Part shown: piece by piece, positions 1-8,387 of the stretch
Numbering within the stretch: position 1 is the stretch's first letter
Layout of the letters: each line of letters opens with the position of its first letter
Assembly (NCBI GenBank): GCA_902476265.1
Contig: CABSCP010000009.1
Location: 59,240-123,239 of the forward strand
Source: an uncultured Lachnospiraceae bacterium
Lineage (GTDB): Bacteria; Bacillota; Clostridia; Lachnospirales; Lachnospiraceae
Direction of reading: 5' to 3'
DNA: 64,000 nucleotides
Notes under the pieces: generated by a model
Told to the model about the DNA's origin: nothing
Databases searched by the model: none
Seen by the model: the letters and a program-made list of their open reading frames with translations, nothing else
Program-made: the position numbers and the translations under genes

Positions 1-476
1 AACATCTCGTTGGCAAACACGTTGGGGCTGTCCGCTTTTTCATCATATTGGAACAGATTCAAAATAAACCGGGTATCCCCTTTGATCACCGACCAGTTTA
101 ACGGAGAGCGGCCCCGCCCGAAAGGCAGATATCCGCAGCTGCCGTGAAATCCGAAAACCCCGTGTTGAAACCGGCTCAGAACTGCAGAAGGAATCAGCCG
201 CTGCCAGCCCATGGAAATCCCCAGTTCAAAGGTATTTTCCTGAAAAAACCGGACCGTTTCTTCATCCTTTAATCCATAGGAACGGGCCTCAAACACTTCA
301 ATCCCGTATTCCTCTTTCAGGTAAGACAGCCCCTGATAACCGGAAACCTGGTTGCCGGAGAGCACGTCCGGATGGATGGTCACCACCAGATCCACAGGAC
401 ACAGATTTTTATGCACAAATTTTACAATTTCGGCCGTGGTATCCTTCACACCGAAAATCACTACCTTATAATTCAT
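1..476 (-). CDS. Formyltransferase-fold protein, 3' end cut by window edge
   Basis: About 158 N-terminal codons are visible; the gene runs off the left edge. The start is ATG at 476 with GGAG just upstream. The N-terminus (MNYKVVIFGVKDTTAEIVKF) is Rossmann-like. The segment FHGSCGYLPFGRGRSPLNW corresponds to the Asn-x-His...LPxxRGxxPxxW core of 10-formyl-tetrahydrofolate formyltransferases such as Fmt, ArnA and sugar N-formyltransferases. The His is present, but the usual Asn two residues before it reads Gly. It is the last visible gene of a polysaccharide operon, 154 bp below a sugar epimerase, so a sugar N-formyl (or other N-acyl) transferase is more likely than an initiator-tRNA enzyme. 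Family assignment is fairly safe; the substrate is inference. Confidence 0.7.
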   Translation of the reverse strand, partial: MNYKVVIFGVKDTTAEIVKFVHKNLCPVDLVVTIHPDVLSGNQVSGYQGLSYLKEEYGIEVFEARSYGLKDEETVRFFQENTFELGISMGWQRLIPSAVLSRFQHGVFGFHGSCGYLPFGRGRSPLNWSVIKGDTRFILNLFQYDEKADSPNVFANEM

Positions 477-630
477 AGCTGTCTCCTTTTCTCTCATGTA
501 TCACGGTCTGTGCCTTTTATGGAAGGAGCCGCCCTGTCATCTGCACACAGGGCGGCTTCTCTCAAAACGTTACCTTTTACAGCTACTCCTGCAAGAAAAT
601 CAATCTGTGAATCGCAGCGAAAAAATGTCA

Positions 631-1605
631 CTACAGATTCTTCTTATACCAGTCGATCGCCAGTTTGATTCCGCTCTCAAAATCGTAGTCCGGATCATAG
701 CCCAACAGTTCTCTGGCCCTGGTAATATCCGCATTGGAATCTTGCACATCCCCTTTTCTCGGAGGTCCGAAAATGGGTTCTACTTTCTTCCCCAGCGCAT
801 CACAGAGTACATAATACAAATCAATCAGGAATACTCTGCCGCCGGAACCGATATTGAATGCTTTGCCGGCCGCTTCGGAAGGCGCCAGGCAGGCTTTTAA
901 GTTCGCCTCGATCACATTATCAATATAGGTGAAGTCCCTGGACTGTCTGCCGTCCCCGTTGATGGTGGGCACTTCATCATTCAGAAGGAGTTTTAAAAAT
1001 TTGGGAATCACGGCCGCATACATGCCTTCCGGATTCTGTCTGCGCCCGAATACATTGAAGTAACGCATTCCGTAAGTATCCAGACCATACAGAGAATGGT
1101 AGAGCTTTCCGTATTCCTCGTCCGTCTTTTTGGTCAGCGCATAAGGGGAAAGGACATTTCCTTCAATGCCTTCCTTCTTGGGCAGGCCGGGATGATCTCC
1201 GTAAACGGAAGAACTGGAGGCATAGACAAACTTCTTCACCTTGCACTGTCTGGCAGCTTCCATCATATTCAGCGTGCCCACAATGTTGGTCTGGGCATAG
1301 AAAACGGGCATCTCAATGCTTCTGGGAACGCTGCCCCATGCCGCCTGATTGAGCACGTAATCCACCCCTTCACAGGCCTTCATACAGGTATCAAAATCTT
1401 TGATATCCCCTTTGATGAAGGTATAGTTCGGATGGTTCAAAAACATGTCCACATGTTCCTGTTTTCCGGTGGACAGATCGTCCAGACAACGCACCCGATA
1501 TCCCATATCCAGAATCGCTTCACAAAGGTTGGAGCCGATGAAGCCCGCGCCGCCTGTCACCAAAAACACACTGTCCTTCTCAAACACCAGATTCTTATAT
1601 CCCAT
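631..1605 (-). CDS. UDP-HexNAc(A) C4-epimerase, WbpP/TviC type
   Basis: 324-residue extended short-chain dehydrogenase that should interconvert UDP-GlcNAc(A) and UDP-GalNAc(A) through a 4-keto intermediate. The NAD motif TGGAGFIGS lies at residues 17-25. The catalytic Ser/Tyr/Lys are in SSSSVYGDHPGLPK and SPYALTKK. Blocks such as AAWGSVPRSIEMP and RYFNVFGRRQNPEGMYAAV match the WbpP/TviC/Gne2 branch more closely than GalE. ATG at 1605 was chosen because GGAG sits 6 nt upstream; in-frame codons further up lie inside the preceding gene. A WbpO/TviB-like dehydrogenase is encoded in the same operon, the pair that makes UDP-GalNAcA in Vi-antigen synthesis. Whether it acts before or after oxidation cannot be read from sequence. 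Confidence 0.88.
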   Translation of the reverse strand: MGYKNLVFEKDSVFLVTGGAGFIGSNLCEAILDMGYRVRCLDDLSTGKQEHVDMFLNHPNYTFIKGDIKDFDTCMKACEGVDYVLNQAAWGSVPRSIEMPVFYAQTNIVGTLNMMEAARQCKVKKFVYASSSSVYGDHPGLPKKEGIEGNVLSPYALTKKTDEEYGKLYHSLYGLDTYGMRYFNVFGRRQNPEGMYAAVIPKFLKLLLNDEVPTINGDGRQSRDFTYIDNVIEANLKACLAPSEAAGKAFNIGSGGRVFLIDLYYVLCDALGKKVEPIFGPPRKGDVQDSNADITRARELLGYDPDYDFESGIKLAIDWYKKNL

Positions 1606-1639
1606 TTTTTTCTCCGGCCAAACGGCCGCTCCTTCCTTA

Positions 1640-2722
1640 TCAGTCATCGTATTCAATGGCGTTGCCGGAAATCTGCCCGGGCTGACCGTACAGCAGGCAC
1701 GCCACAATTCCCCGGGCGTAAAGGTCCCGCCCTTTCTCATTCAGATGCACGCCGTCTTCCACATATTCATCCGCATTATAGGTGTTGATTCCCAGGTTAT
1801 TATAGGCGTCCACGCACAGGGTCTTCTGCCCCCTGGCCACATCGCAGGCTACGCTGGCGTAATTATACAGCGCCTTCTCTCCCATGTTCTGCACCGGAAT
1901 CGTAAAATAAGAAGCATAGCTGGGCGCTGCGATCAGAATCTTTGCCTGAGGACATGCGCTCCTGACCCCCAGCACACCGTTCGTCAGCGCCGTGCCAAAT
2001 CCTGTCCAGGGATCGTCGGAACTATTGATGGGGACCTGGCTTAAGAAATCGTTCATCCCATAGGCGATGATCACCACATCAATATCACCCTTCACCTCCA
2101 GCGCCGCCTTCATATCTTCATATGCCGCCTTGCCCTGGAGCAGCTCCACGTCCGTTTTCCCATTCAGCACGGAAACCATTTTGGCCAGGGAATTATCGCT
2201 GGCAGGGCCGAACTCATAGGGGTTGTCCTCCGGATCCAGGGTGGCCCTGGTGCCGCCGATGGCCGCATTGTACACCTCTGTCCGATAGCCTTCCCGTTCC
2301 ATATAATGTTTCACTTTCGCAGCCACACCGGTATCATCCCGGTAGTTTCCCCAGATACTGTCGCCTAAAACCAGTATCCTTCTTAAATCCTCTTCCTTCT
2401 CCGGCTCTTCCGGATTTTCCGTCTGCACAGCGCCCTCGCTCTCCGCCGTCACGGTTTCTTCTGCACTCCGGGTCTGTGTGACGGTTTCACTTTCCGTCTC
2501 CGTTTCAGCAGCGCTGCCGCTTTCCGTTTCCGACCCGGTCTCCGCAATCCCCAGCTGGGCTTTGAGTTCTTCGTTTTCTGCCGCAAGGGATTCCAGCCTG
2601 CTCTGATACTCCTTGATTTCTTCCGTGTAATTCGTGCTTTCCGTACATCCGGAGAGCACGGTTCCCATCAGCACAACAGCCGTCAGCACAAGACTGCATG
2701 CCAGCTTTGATAATTTTTTCAT
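1640..2722 (-). CDS. SGNH/GDSL-hydrolase lipoprotein
   Basis: 360-residue predicted lipoprotein. A signal peptide ends in lipobox LSGC with Cys26; then come a short coiled-coil-like stretch and a Ser/Thr/Glu-rich linker to about residue 115, and an SGNH hydrolase domain. Block I is LVLGDSIWGN (nucleophile Ser), block III is AYGMNDF, and block V is DGVHLNEKG (catalytic Asp/His). Such enzymes often deacetylate or transfer acyl groups on surface glycans; here it would act outside the membrane on the glycan built by its neighbours. The start is ATG at 2722, with AAGGAG 8 nt upstream; an upstream GTG at 2731 overlaps this ribosome site. It has its own sigma-A-like promoter in the 132-bp gap above. 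Substrate unknown. Confidence 0.85.
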   Translation of the reverse strand: MKKLSKLACSLVLTAVVLMGTVLSGCTESTNYTEEIKEYQSRLESLAAENEELKAQLGIAETGSETESGSAAETETESETVTQTRSAEETVTAESEGAVQTENPEEPEKEEDLRRILVLGDSIWGNYRDDTGVAAKVKHYMEREGYRTEVYNAAIGGTRATLDPEDNPYEFGPASDNSLAKMVSVLNGKTDVELLQGKAAYEDMKAALEVKGDIDVVIIAYGMNDFLSQVPINSSDDPWTGFGTALTNGVLGVRSACPQAKILIAAPSYASYFTIPVQNMGEKALYNYASVACDVARGQKTLCVDAYNNLGINTYNADEYVEDGVHLNEKGRDLYARGIVACLLYGQPGQISGNAIEYDD

Positions 2723-2776
2723 ACTCCTCACTCCTTAAGTTCCATTTTTCCATTGGACGGATTCTTTTATTGGTTC

Positions 2777-2805
2777 AGTATATCCTTTTTTTTCGTCTGC
2801 CGCAA
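2777..2805 (-). promoter_or_regulatory. Sigma-A-like promoter for SGNH lipoprotein gene
   Basis: On the minus strand TTGCGG (2805-2800) and TATACT (2782-2777) are separated by 17 nt. It lies about 55 nt above the lipoprotein start and would give the last three genes of the locus a separate transcript. Confidence 0.55.
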
Positions 2806-2854
2806 CGGACTTCATAGAATCTTAATGAAAATTTGTAACAAATCGTGCTACTGT

Positions 2855-4222
2855 TCACTCCGTGTCCGGCAACCCGCTGCGCCTCTTTTCATACACCCGC
2901 GCGGCATTCTCATAAATCAGTAAAAGAACGCCGATATAAAAAAGCGGGAGCCCGTAAATCATATATCTGGACAGGCACATAATGATCAGGGAGGTGGCAT
3001 ATACGTTGGCCGCCACCGCCAGAACGGCGAAGGCCGCAAACCGGGCTGCCTTTGAAGTTCTGTCCTTAAAAAAGGTGACTCCGGCAAGCCCCAGGGTCCC
3101 CAGATAGAGAAACAGCGCATACCAGTTTAAAAGGGGACGGACCACCGCCACGGAGCGGATCAGTCCGTAGGCGGAAAGGGCCAGATAGTCATACAGCCAC
3201 CGCCAAAATACCGCCGGGAAAATCCCCTTCATAATCACCCCCGCCACCCGGTCCGACTCCACATTTTCCGGGATATAGTCTTTGAAACCGATGCGGTCGT
3301 GGTAATCTCTCCAGGGCTCTTCAATGAGATCAAATTTCAGCGCGTCATGCCACTTTTCCAGATGGGCGGCTCTGTTCATAAAACCTTCCGGCGCGAAGCG
3401 GTAATTGGCTTCCTGCTCCCAGGCCAGATCATAGGACAGGTAAAACAGTTCTCTCGCCTTTTCATCGGCGATCCTCTCCCCGTCCTCCCGGTCGGCTGCA
3501 TAGAGCACATTGGCCAGCATTCCCACGCTGCCGAAGGTATTATTGATGAAATGGCCGTTAAAAGCCAGGTTGTAGCTTCTCACCAAAAAGGTCCTGCAGG
3601 AAAAGGCCAGCAGCGTGCACAAAAGCACCAGGCCAAGCTGTTTATACTGCCTGGCAGCCAGCTTCATCACGCCTGCCGCCGCCATCCATAAAAGGATCGC
3701 AATCATCATCTGCCCTCTGGTGAGGGCCAGCAGCACCGCAAGCGCCAAAGCGGAGAGGGCCGCCCCCCGCCGCTTTTCATAGATCATTTTCAGGCACTGG
3801 GCCGTGAACAGATAGAACAGCGGCAATCCCAGCGCCTCGCTGATGATCCCGTTTGAAAGCACCAGACCGCTGGCGGAAAACAGCGGCGTGATCACATGGG
3901 GGGCCAGCTGCAGCAGACAAACGGCCAGGGTCATGATGTTCTTCAGCCCGAACTGACGCCGGATGCAGTCCGTCAGCCAGATCACGGAAAATGCCGCGAA
4001 GGCGTTCTGTAAAAAACGCACTGCTTCCAGAGAAGTCTCCTCTCCCAAAAGGGACCGGAAGATCCACAATAAAAACGGATACAGCGGTTCCCTGTGGATA
4101 TGCATGGCGATATACTGGTTGCTGTCGTTATAGATCCCCGTCTTTCCAAACAGCCACAGTCCTGCAAAAAACAGAACCGGGATCAGGAACACGGGGGAAA
4201 ATCTTATTTTTTTTCCGGTCAT
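2855..4222 (-). CDS. Polytopic membrane protein, probable GT-C glycosyltransferase
   Basis: 455-residue multi-span membrane protein with roughly ten hydrophobic segments. The first extracytoplasmic loop reads GIYNDSNQYIAMHIHREPLYP. An acidic residue plus Tyr near the first helix, followed by a His/Pro motif, is the usual arrangement in GT-C enzymes that use polyprenyl-phosphate sugars. No closer family is recognised. ATG at 4222 follows GGGGA, 11 bp below the stop of the UDP-sugar dehydrogenase, so the two are co-transcribed. Inferred role: transfer of a side-branch sugar on the outer face of the membrane. A polymerase or generic polysaccharide membrane protein cannot be excluded. Confidence 0.65.
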   Translation of the reverse strand: MTGKKIRFSPVFLIPVLFFAGLWLFGKTGIYNDSNQYIAMHIHREPLYPFLLWIFRSLLGEETSLEAVRFLQNAFAAFSVIWLTDCIRRQFGLKNIMTLAVCLLQLAPHVITPLFSASGLVLSNGIISEALGLPLFYLFTAQCLKMIYEKRRGAALSALALAVLLALTRGQMMIAILLWMAAAGVMKLAARQYKQLGLVLLCTLLAFSCRTFLVRSYNLAFNGHFINNTFGSVGMLANVLYAADREDGERIADEKARELFYLSYDLAWEQEANYRFAPEGFMNRAAHLEKWHDALKFDLIEEPWRDYHDRIGFKDYIPENVESDRVAGVIMKGIFPAVFWRWLYDYLALSAYGLIRSVAVVRPLLNWYALFLYLGTLGLAGVTFFKDRTSKAARFAAFAVLAVAANVYATSLIIMCLSRYMIYGLPLFYIGVLLLIYENAARVYEKRRSGLPDTE

Positions 4223-4233
4223 CGCTTCCCCGC

Positions 4234-5550
4234 TTATAATCTCCAGTAGAGATACTCTTCATTCAAATAGGTCTTCCGGTCTAAAATCCCCTTCACATCC
4301 ACCAGCACCTTTTTGGAATTGGAAGGATTGAAGCAGGCGTCGATTTCTTCTTTGCCCAGACCGTCAAACTCCTTGTGGGCAACCGCGATCACAAGCGCAT
4401 CCACATCGGCAATGGCGCTTCTGTCCGCCAGTTCTACCCCGTAAAGGCGCTTCGCTTCGTCCCGGTCTGCGGTTTCATCCACGATCACCGGCTCAATGCC
4501 GTATTCCCGCAGCTCCTTCACGATATCGATGACCTTCGTGTTCCGGGTATCCGGACAGTTTTCCTTAAAGGTAAAGCCCAGAATCGCCACCTTCGCGGTC
4601 TTTACCGCCACGTCGGCCCTGATCAGATTTTTTACCACATTTTCGGCTACATATCTGCCCATGTCGTCGTTGATCCGGCGGCCCGCCAGAATCACCTGGG
4701 AATGGTAGCCCATCTGCTCCGCTTTATAGGTCAGATAATAGGGATCCACGCCGATACAGTGGCCGCCTACCAGGCCGGGGAAAAATTTCAGGAAATTCCA
4801 CTTCGTGCCCGCCGCTTCCAAAACACTTCTGGTATCGATGCCCATTTTATTGAAAATGATGGATAATTCATTCATGAAAGCGATGTTGATATCCCGCTGG
4901 CTGTTTTCGATGACCTTTGCAGCTTCCGCAACCTTGATGGATTCCGCCCGGTAAACCCCTGCTTCCACCACCAGTTCATAAACTTTTGCCACGGTATCCA
5001 GCGTCTCTTCATCCATGCCGGATACGATTTTGGTGATGGTTTCCAGACGATGCACTTTATCGCCGGGGTTGATGCGCTCGGGGGAATAGCCGATTTTAAA
5101 GTCCACGCCGCAGGTTAAACCGGATTCTTCCTCCAGGATGGGCACGCAGACTTCTTCCGTCACGCCGGGATATACGGTAGATTCAAAAACCACGATGCTG
5201 CCCTTTGTGAGATTGCGTCCCAGAATCCTGCTGGCTCCCTCCACAGGGGTCAGATCGGGGGTATGATCGTCATTAACCGGAGTGGGAACCGCCACGATGT
5301 GGAATTTTGCTTCCCGCAGCTTCGTCTCATCCGCTGTAAATTCCACCGTCGTATTCCGGATGGTTTCGTCTCCTACCTCACGGGTAGGATCGATGCCGGA
5401 TTTGTACAGCTCGATTTTCGCTTTGTTTAAATCAAAGCCCACAACATTGATCTTTCTGGCGAAAGCCACCGCGATGGGCATCCCTACATAGCCCAGCCCC
5501 ACCAGGGACAGCTTTTCTTCCTTTGCCAGTATCTTTTCATATAATCCCAT
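4234..5550 (-). CDS. UDP-N-acetylhexosamine 6-dehydrogenase (TviB/WbpO/WbpA type)
   Basis: 438-residue UDP-glucose/GDP-mannose dehydrogenase family enzyme that oxidises C6 of a UDP-HexNAc to the uronic acid with two NAD+. The N-terminal Rossmann domain has VGLGYVGMP near residue 17. The central catalytic helix region has ESTVYPG, and VGGHCIGVDPYYLT carries the catalytic Cys. The C-terminal UDP-binding domain has GFTFKENCPDTRN. Sequence style and length fit the UDP-GlcNAc/GalNAc branch better than UDP-glucose dehydrogenase (Ugd). ATG at 5550 has GAGG 8 nt upstream. Together with the WbpP/TviC-like epimerase of the same operon it predicts UDP-GalNAcA or UDP-GlcNAcA as a building block. Confidence 0.9.
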   Translation of the reverse strand: MGLYEKILAKEEKLSLVGLGYVGMPIAVAFARKINVVGFDLNKAKIELYKSGIDPTREVGDETIRNTTVEFTADETKLREAKFHIVAVPTPVNDDHTPDLTPVEGASRILGRNLTKGSIVVFESTVYPGVTEEVCVPILEEESGLTCGVDFKIGYSPERINPGDKVHRLETITKIVSGMDEETLDTVAKVYELVVEAGVYRAESIKVAEAAKVIENSQRDINIAFMNELSIIFNKMGIDTRSVLEAAGTKWNFLKFFPGLVGGHCIGVDPYYLTYKAEQMGYHSQVILAGRRINDDMGRYVAENVVKNLIRADVAVKTAKVAILGFTFKENCPDTRNTKVIDIVKELREYGIEPVIVDETADRDEAKRLYGVELADRSAIADVDALVIAVAHKEFDGLGKEEIDACFNPSNSKKVLVDVKGILDRKTYLNEEYLYWRL

Positions 5551-5601
5551 GCTTTTATCCTCGCTTTCCTCCTGCCGCCGTCAGACCGGCAGATATGCTT
5601 T

Positions 5602-6714
5602 TCACCTGATCAGCTCCCGGATCGTATCCAGGTAAACCTGCACTACTTTTTTACGGTCAAACCATTCCTCCACATATGCCCGGGCCCGCTTTCCCATGGA
5701 AACGCGGTCCTCATAGGACAGGGACAGAAACGCTCTCAGGGCGTCCGTCAGCGCCTGGGTATCCTTCGGTGCAAACGCGATGCCGGATACGCCGTCCTCA
5801 AAAATTTCCCTGCAGCCGCTGATATTTGACGCGATCACGGGACGCCCCGTGGCCGCCGCCTCCTGCAGGACATTGGACATTCCTTCATGGTAGGAGGGAT
5901 GGATCACTGCCTGACAGTGCTCATAAAATCGGGGCACATCGTCCCGGTATCCATAATACTGCACAATCCCCCTGGATTGCAAGTCCTCAATACGCGGTTC
6001 ATAAAGATTCCGGGTTTCTTCCTCGTAAGCGCCCAGGATTTCAAATACGGTCTCCGGGTTCTCCCTGTGGATGGTTTCGGCCGCTGCCAGCAGTTCTTCA
6101 ATCCCTTTATCCTTCATGATGCGCATGACGGAAACAAACCGCACGGGTTCTTTTGGAGGATAGGGATGCAGGGCATGTTCCTCCAGATTGACGCCGGAAC
6201 CGGAAATCACTTTCGTCACTGCCTCCCGCCGGATGCAGCCCTTTTCCAGCATGAAATCCCGATTATACCGGTTCTGGAAAAAAATACAGCCCGCCGCCTG
6301 CAGGCTCACCCGATACATCAGAACGATCATTTTCTGCAGCGGCCCTTCATGCTCCAGCGTGGTCCCCAATCCCGTTATGTTCACCAGATAGGGCACCTTT
6401 TTCAACCGGCAGGCCATCCCGCCGTAAATGTTTGGTTTGATGGTGTAGGTGAGCACCGCTGCAGGACCCACCTCTTTTAACAGACGCAGATAAAACCGGA
6501 AAAGTTTGAAATCCTTTGCGGGATTCATGCCCCGCCTCTCCATCACCGTCTCATGGCAGATGCAGCCCAGCGCCTTTATTTTTCCCACATATCCCGTATC
6601 CGGCACGGACACATGCACCGTATAGCCGGCATCCATCAGGGCCGTCAGCACTTCCTTGCGGAAATCAAACAGGCCGGAATCGCTGTTGCCTAAAATCAAT
6701 ATGGGCTTTGACAT
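5602..6714 (-). CDS. GT4 glycosyltransferase (PglA/CapM-like)
   Basis: 370-residue GT-B retaining glycosyltransferase. The N-terminal domain opens ILILGNSDSGLFDFRKEVL and contains TYTIKPNIYGG. The C-terminal nucleotide-sugar half has the GT4 signature HEGMSNVLQEAAATGRPVIAS with its conserved Glu residues. It resembles the enzyme adding the second sugar onto the lipid-linked first sugar in PglA- and CapM-type pathways. It sits three genes below the initiating phosphoglycosyl transferase, which fits that order. ATG at 6714 has AAGGAGG 5 nt upstream. It lacks membrane spans and should work at the cytoplasmic face. Donor identity (UDP-GalNAc, UDP-GlcNAc or uronic acid) is unknown. Confidence 0.88.
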   Translation of the reverse strand: MSKPILILGNSDSGLFDFRKEVLTALMDAGYTVHVSVPDTGYVGKIKALGCICHETVMERRGMNPAKDFKLFRFYLRLLKEVGPAAVLTYTIKPNIYGGMACRLKKVPYLVNITGLGTTLEHEGPLQKMIVLMYRVSLQAAGCIFFQNRYNRDFMLEKGCIRREAVTKVISGSGVNLEEHALHPYPPKEPVRFVSVMRIMKDKGIEELLAAAETIHRENPETVFEILGAYEEETRNLYEPRIEDLQSRGIVQYYGYRDDVPRFYEHCQAVIHPSYHEGMSNVLQEAAATGRPVIASNISGCREIFEDGVSGIAFAPKDTQALTDALRAFLSLSYEDRVSMGKRARAYVEEWFDRKKVVQVYLDTIRELIR

Positions 6715-6733
6715 GTCACCCTCCTTTTCGGTT

Positions 6734-7714
6734 TCACATACGGCCTTCCATGTCTTCCAGTATCATAATCTCATTGTATTTCATCATCGCGGTGCCCGCC
6801 CGGTAAGCGCCCACACAGGGCTTATTTGCGCGCCCCTCCAGATTGTTCACGATCATGGCCGGCACATTGACGCCGCAGGCATAGGCATGGGGATAGCCGC
6901 CGCCGAAACGGGGATTCACTTCGGAAATATACCATTTTCCGCCGATCTCAAACAGATCGATGTCAATGATACCCGTAAATCCCATTTTCCCCACAAAATC
7001 CTGAATCAGCTCAAAAAGCGCTTCATCCTTTACGGAAATGGATTTATCCGTTTCCCCGGCCCGCATCTTGATCTTCTTTTTCACAAAAACGGAAACCACT
7101 TCTTTACTGATCATGTCGATGTAAACATCCGCGCCGTATTCCTGTCCGTCCATAAATTCCTGGATCATCAGGTCGTCGTTTCGTTTGCATAACAATTCCA
7201 CTTCTTCCCTGCAGAACACTTTATTGATATTTAAACTGGCGCTGCCGCAGACCGGTTTTAAAAAGACCGGATAGCAGGCTTCCCCACGTTCCAGCGCCGT
7301 GAAAAAAGCATTTGCATCCGAAAAACATTTTCCCGTCAGATACCCCAGTTCCGTCAGCTTCTCATACATGGCATATTTATTAAAGCAAAGTTCCACCTGT
7401 GGGGCATCCGGCACGATGGGCACGGTTCCCAGGGCCAGAAATTCTTCCTTGTGGGCCGCCAGGAGACTTAACTCCGGATCGATCAGGGAAAGCACGCCGG
7501 TGATCTGCTTTTCTTTACAGATCGAAAGGATCTTTTCCAGATAACCTGGTTCCGTAATCCGGGGCACGATCACATACTCGTCCGCCTCATAAATGGCCGG
7601 CGCCAGCTCGCTGCAGTCCGTGGCGGTCACCCGCCCTTTTCCCGCCAGTTCCTTTTTAAAATACTGCACCACCTTATCGCGGGTGCCAGCGCTCAAAATC
7701 AGAATATTGGTCAT
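6734..7714 (-). CDS. ATP-grasp ligase of the CarB/PylC type in glycan locus
   Basis: 326-residue ATP-grasp protein. Visible features are the pre-ATP-grasp Rossmann domain (NILILSAGTRDKVVQYF), the ATP-binding segment FLKPVCGSASLNI, the hinge IQEFMDGQEYGADVY and the Mg-binding end SEVNPRFGGGYPHAY with Glu and Asn. The family makes acyl-phosphates and joins a carboxylate to an amine. It occupies the place where EpsM/PglD-type acetyltransferases normally lie beside the sugar transferase and aminotransferase. I infer it may attach an amino acid or other acid to the 4-amino group of the sugar nucleotide; this is not shown by sequence. ATG 7714 was preferred to GTG 7732 because GAAGGAG lies 6 nt upstream of it. 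Confidence 0.85.
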   Translation of the reverse strand: MTNILILSAGTRDKVVQYFKKELAGKGRVTATDCSELAPAIYEADEYVIVPRITEPGYLEKILSICKEKQITGVLSLIDPELSLLAAHKEEFLALGTVPIVPDAPQVELCFNKYAMYEKLTELGYLTGKCFSDANAFFTALERGEACYPVFLKPVCGSASLNINKVFCREEVELLCKRNDDLMIQEFMDGQEYGADVYIDMISKEVVSVFVKKKIKMRAGETDKSISVKDEALFELIQDFVGKMGFTGIIDIDLFEIGGKWYISEVNPRFGGGYPHAYACGVNVPAMIVNNLEGRANKPCVGAYRAGTAMMKYNEIMILEDMEGRM

Positions 7715-7732
7715 CACATTCTCCTTCCTCAC

Positions 7733-8374
7733 TCATGCTTCCAGCCTGCCGGTGCGCTCCAGCCGTTCCCTGCGGATCCGGGCAAAATTTCCTTCCGCCT
7801 GATTCGTGTCCTCCGCCACATCGGATTTTCCGAGAACCACCTTCACCGTCAGGCAGAGCACCTTTACATCCATTCCAAAAGAAAGCCCCTTCACATACTC
7901 CACGTCCTTTGCAAGGCGCCTGTCCCAGTCGATGAAATTCCGGCCGGAAACCTGGGCCAGCCCGGTCAGGCCGGGACGCACCGTATGGCGCTGGGATTCT
8001 TCTTTCGTATAATAGGGAAGATAACTCACCAGAAGAGGCCGGGGACCGATAAAACTCATATCCCCCTTTAAAATATTCAAAAATTCAGGCAGCTCGTCCA
8101 GGCTGGAGGAACGTAAGAACTTTCCAAAGGAAGTGAGTCTGTCCTTATCCGGCAGAAGCTCCCCCTTTTCATCCCTTTCATCCGTCATGGTGCGGAATTT
8201 ATAGAGCGTAAAAATTTTTTCATGCAGCCCCGGCCTTTCCTGCTTAAAAAGCACCGGACTGCCCAGCTTGATCCGCACCAGCGCCGCCAGCACCAAAAGA
8301 AGGGGGCTTAATACCAAAAGAATCACAAAGGACAAAAGGATGTCCAACAAACGCTTACCAAATTTTCGATACAA
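7733..8374 (-). CDS. Initiating phosphoglycosyl transferase (PglC/EpsL type)
   Basis: 213-residue monotopic phosphoglycosyl transferase that moves a phospho-sugar from UDP-sugar to undecaprenyl phosphate, the first committed step of the glycan. One N-terminal re-entrant hydrophobic helix (about 9-34) precedes KFRTM (59-63), the catalytic Asp-Glu dyad in SLDELPE (93-94), GPRPL and RPGLTG. The small size matches PglC/EpsL rather than the large WbaP/CpsE forms. The start is TTG at 8374, supported by an excellent AAAGGAGG 7 nt upstream. Co-encoded PglF-type dehydratase and PglE-type aminotransferase suggest a UDP-4-amino-4,6-dideoxy-HexNAc derivative as donor. Confidence 0.93.
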   Translation of the reverse strand: MYRKFGKRLLDILLSFVILLVLSPLLLVLAALVRIKLGSPVLFKQERPGLHEKIFTLYKFRTMTDERDEKGELLPDKDRLTSFGKFLRSSSLDELPEFLNILKGDMSFIGPRPLLVSYLPYYTKEESQRHTVRPGLTGLAQVSGRNFIDWDRRLAKDVEYVKGLSFGMDVKVLCLTVKVVLGKSDVAEDTNQAEGNFARIRRERLERTGRLEA

Positions 8375-8387
8375 GGGAATGCCTCCT

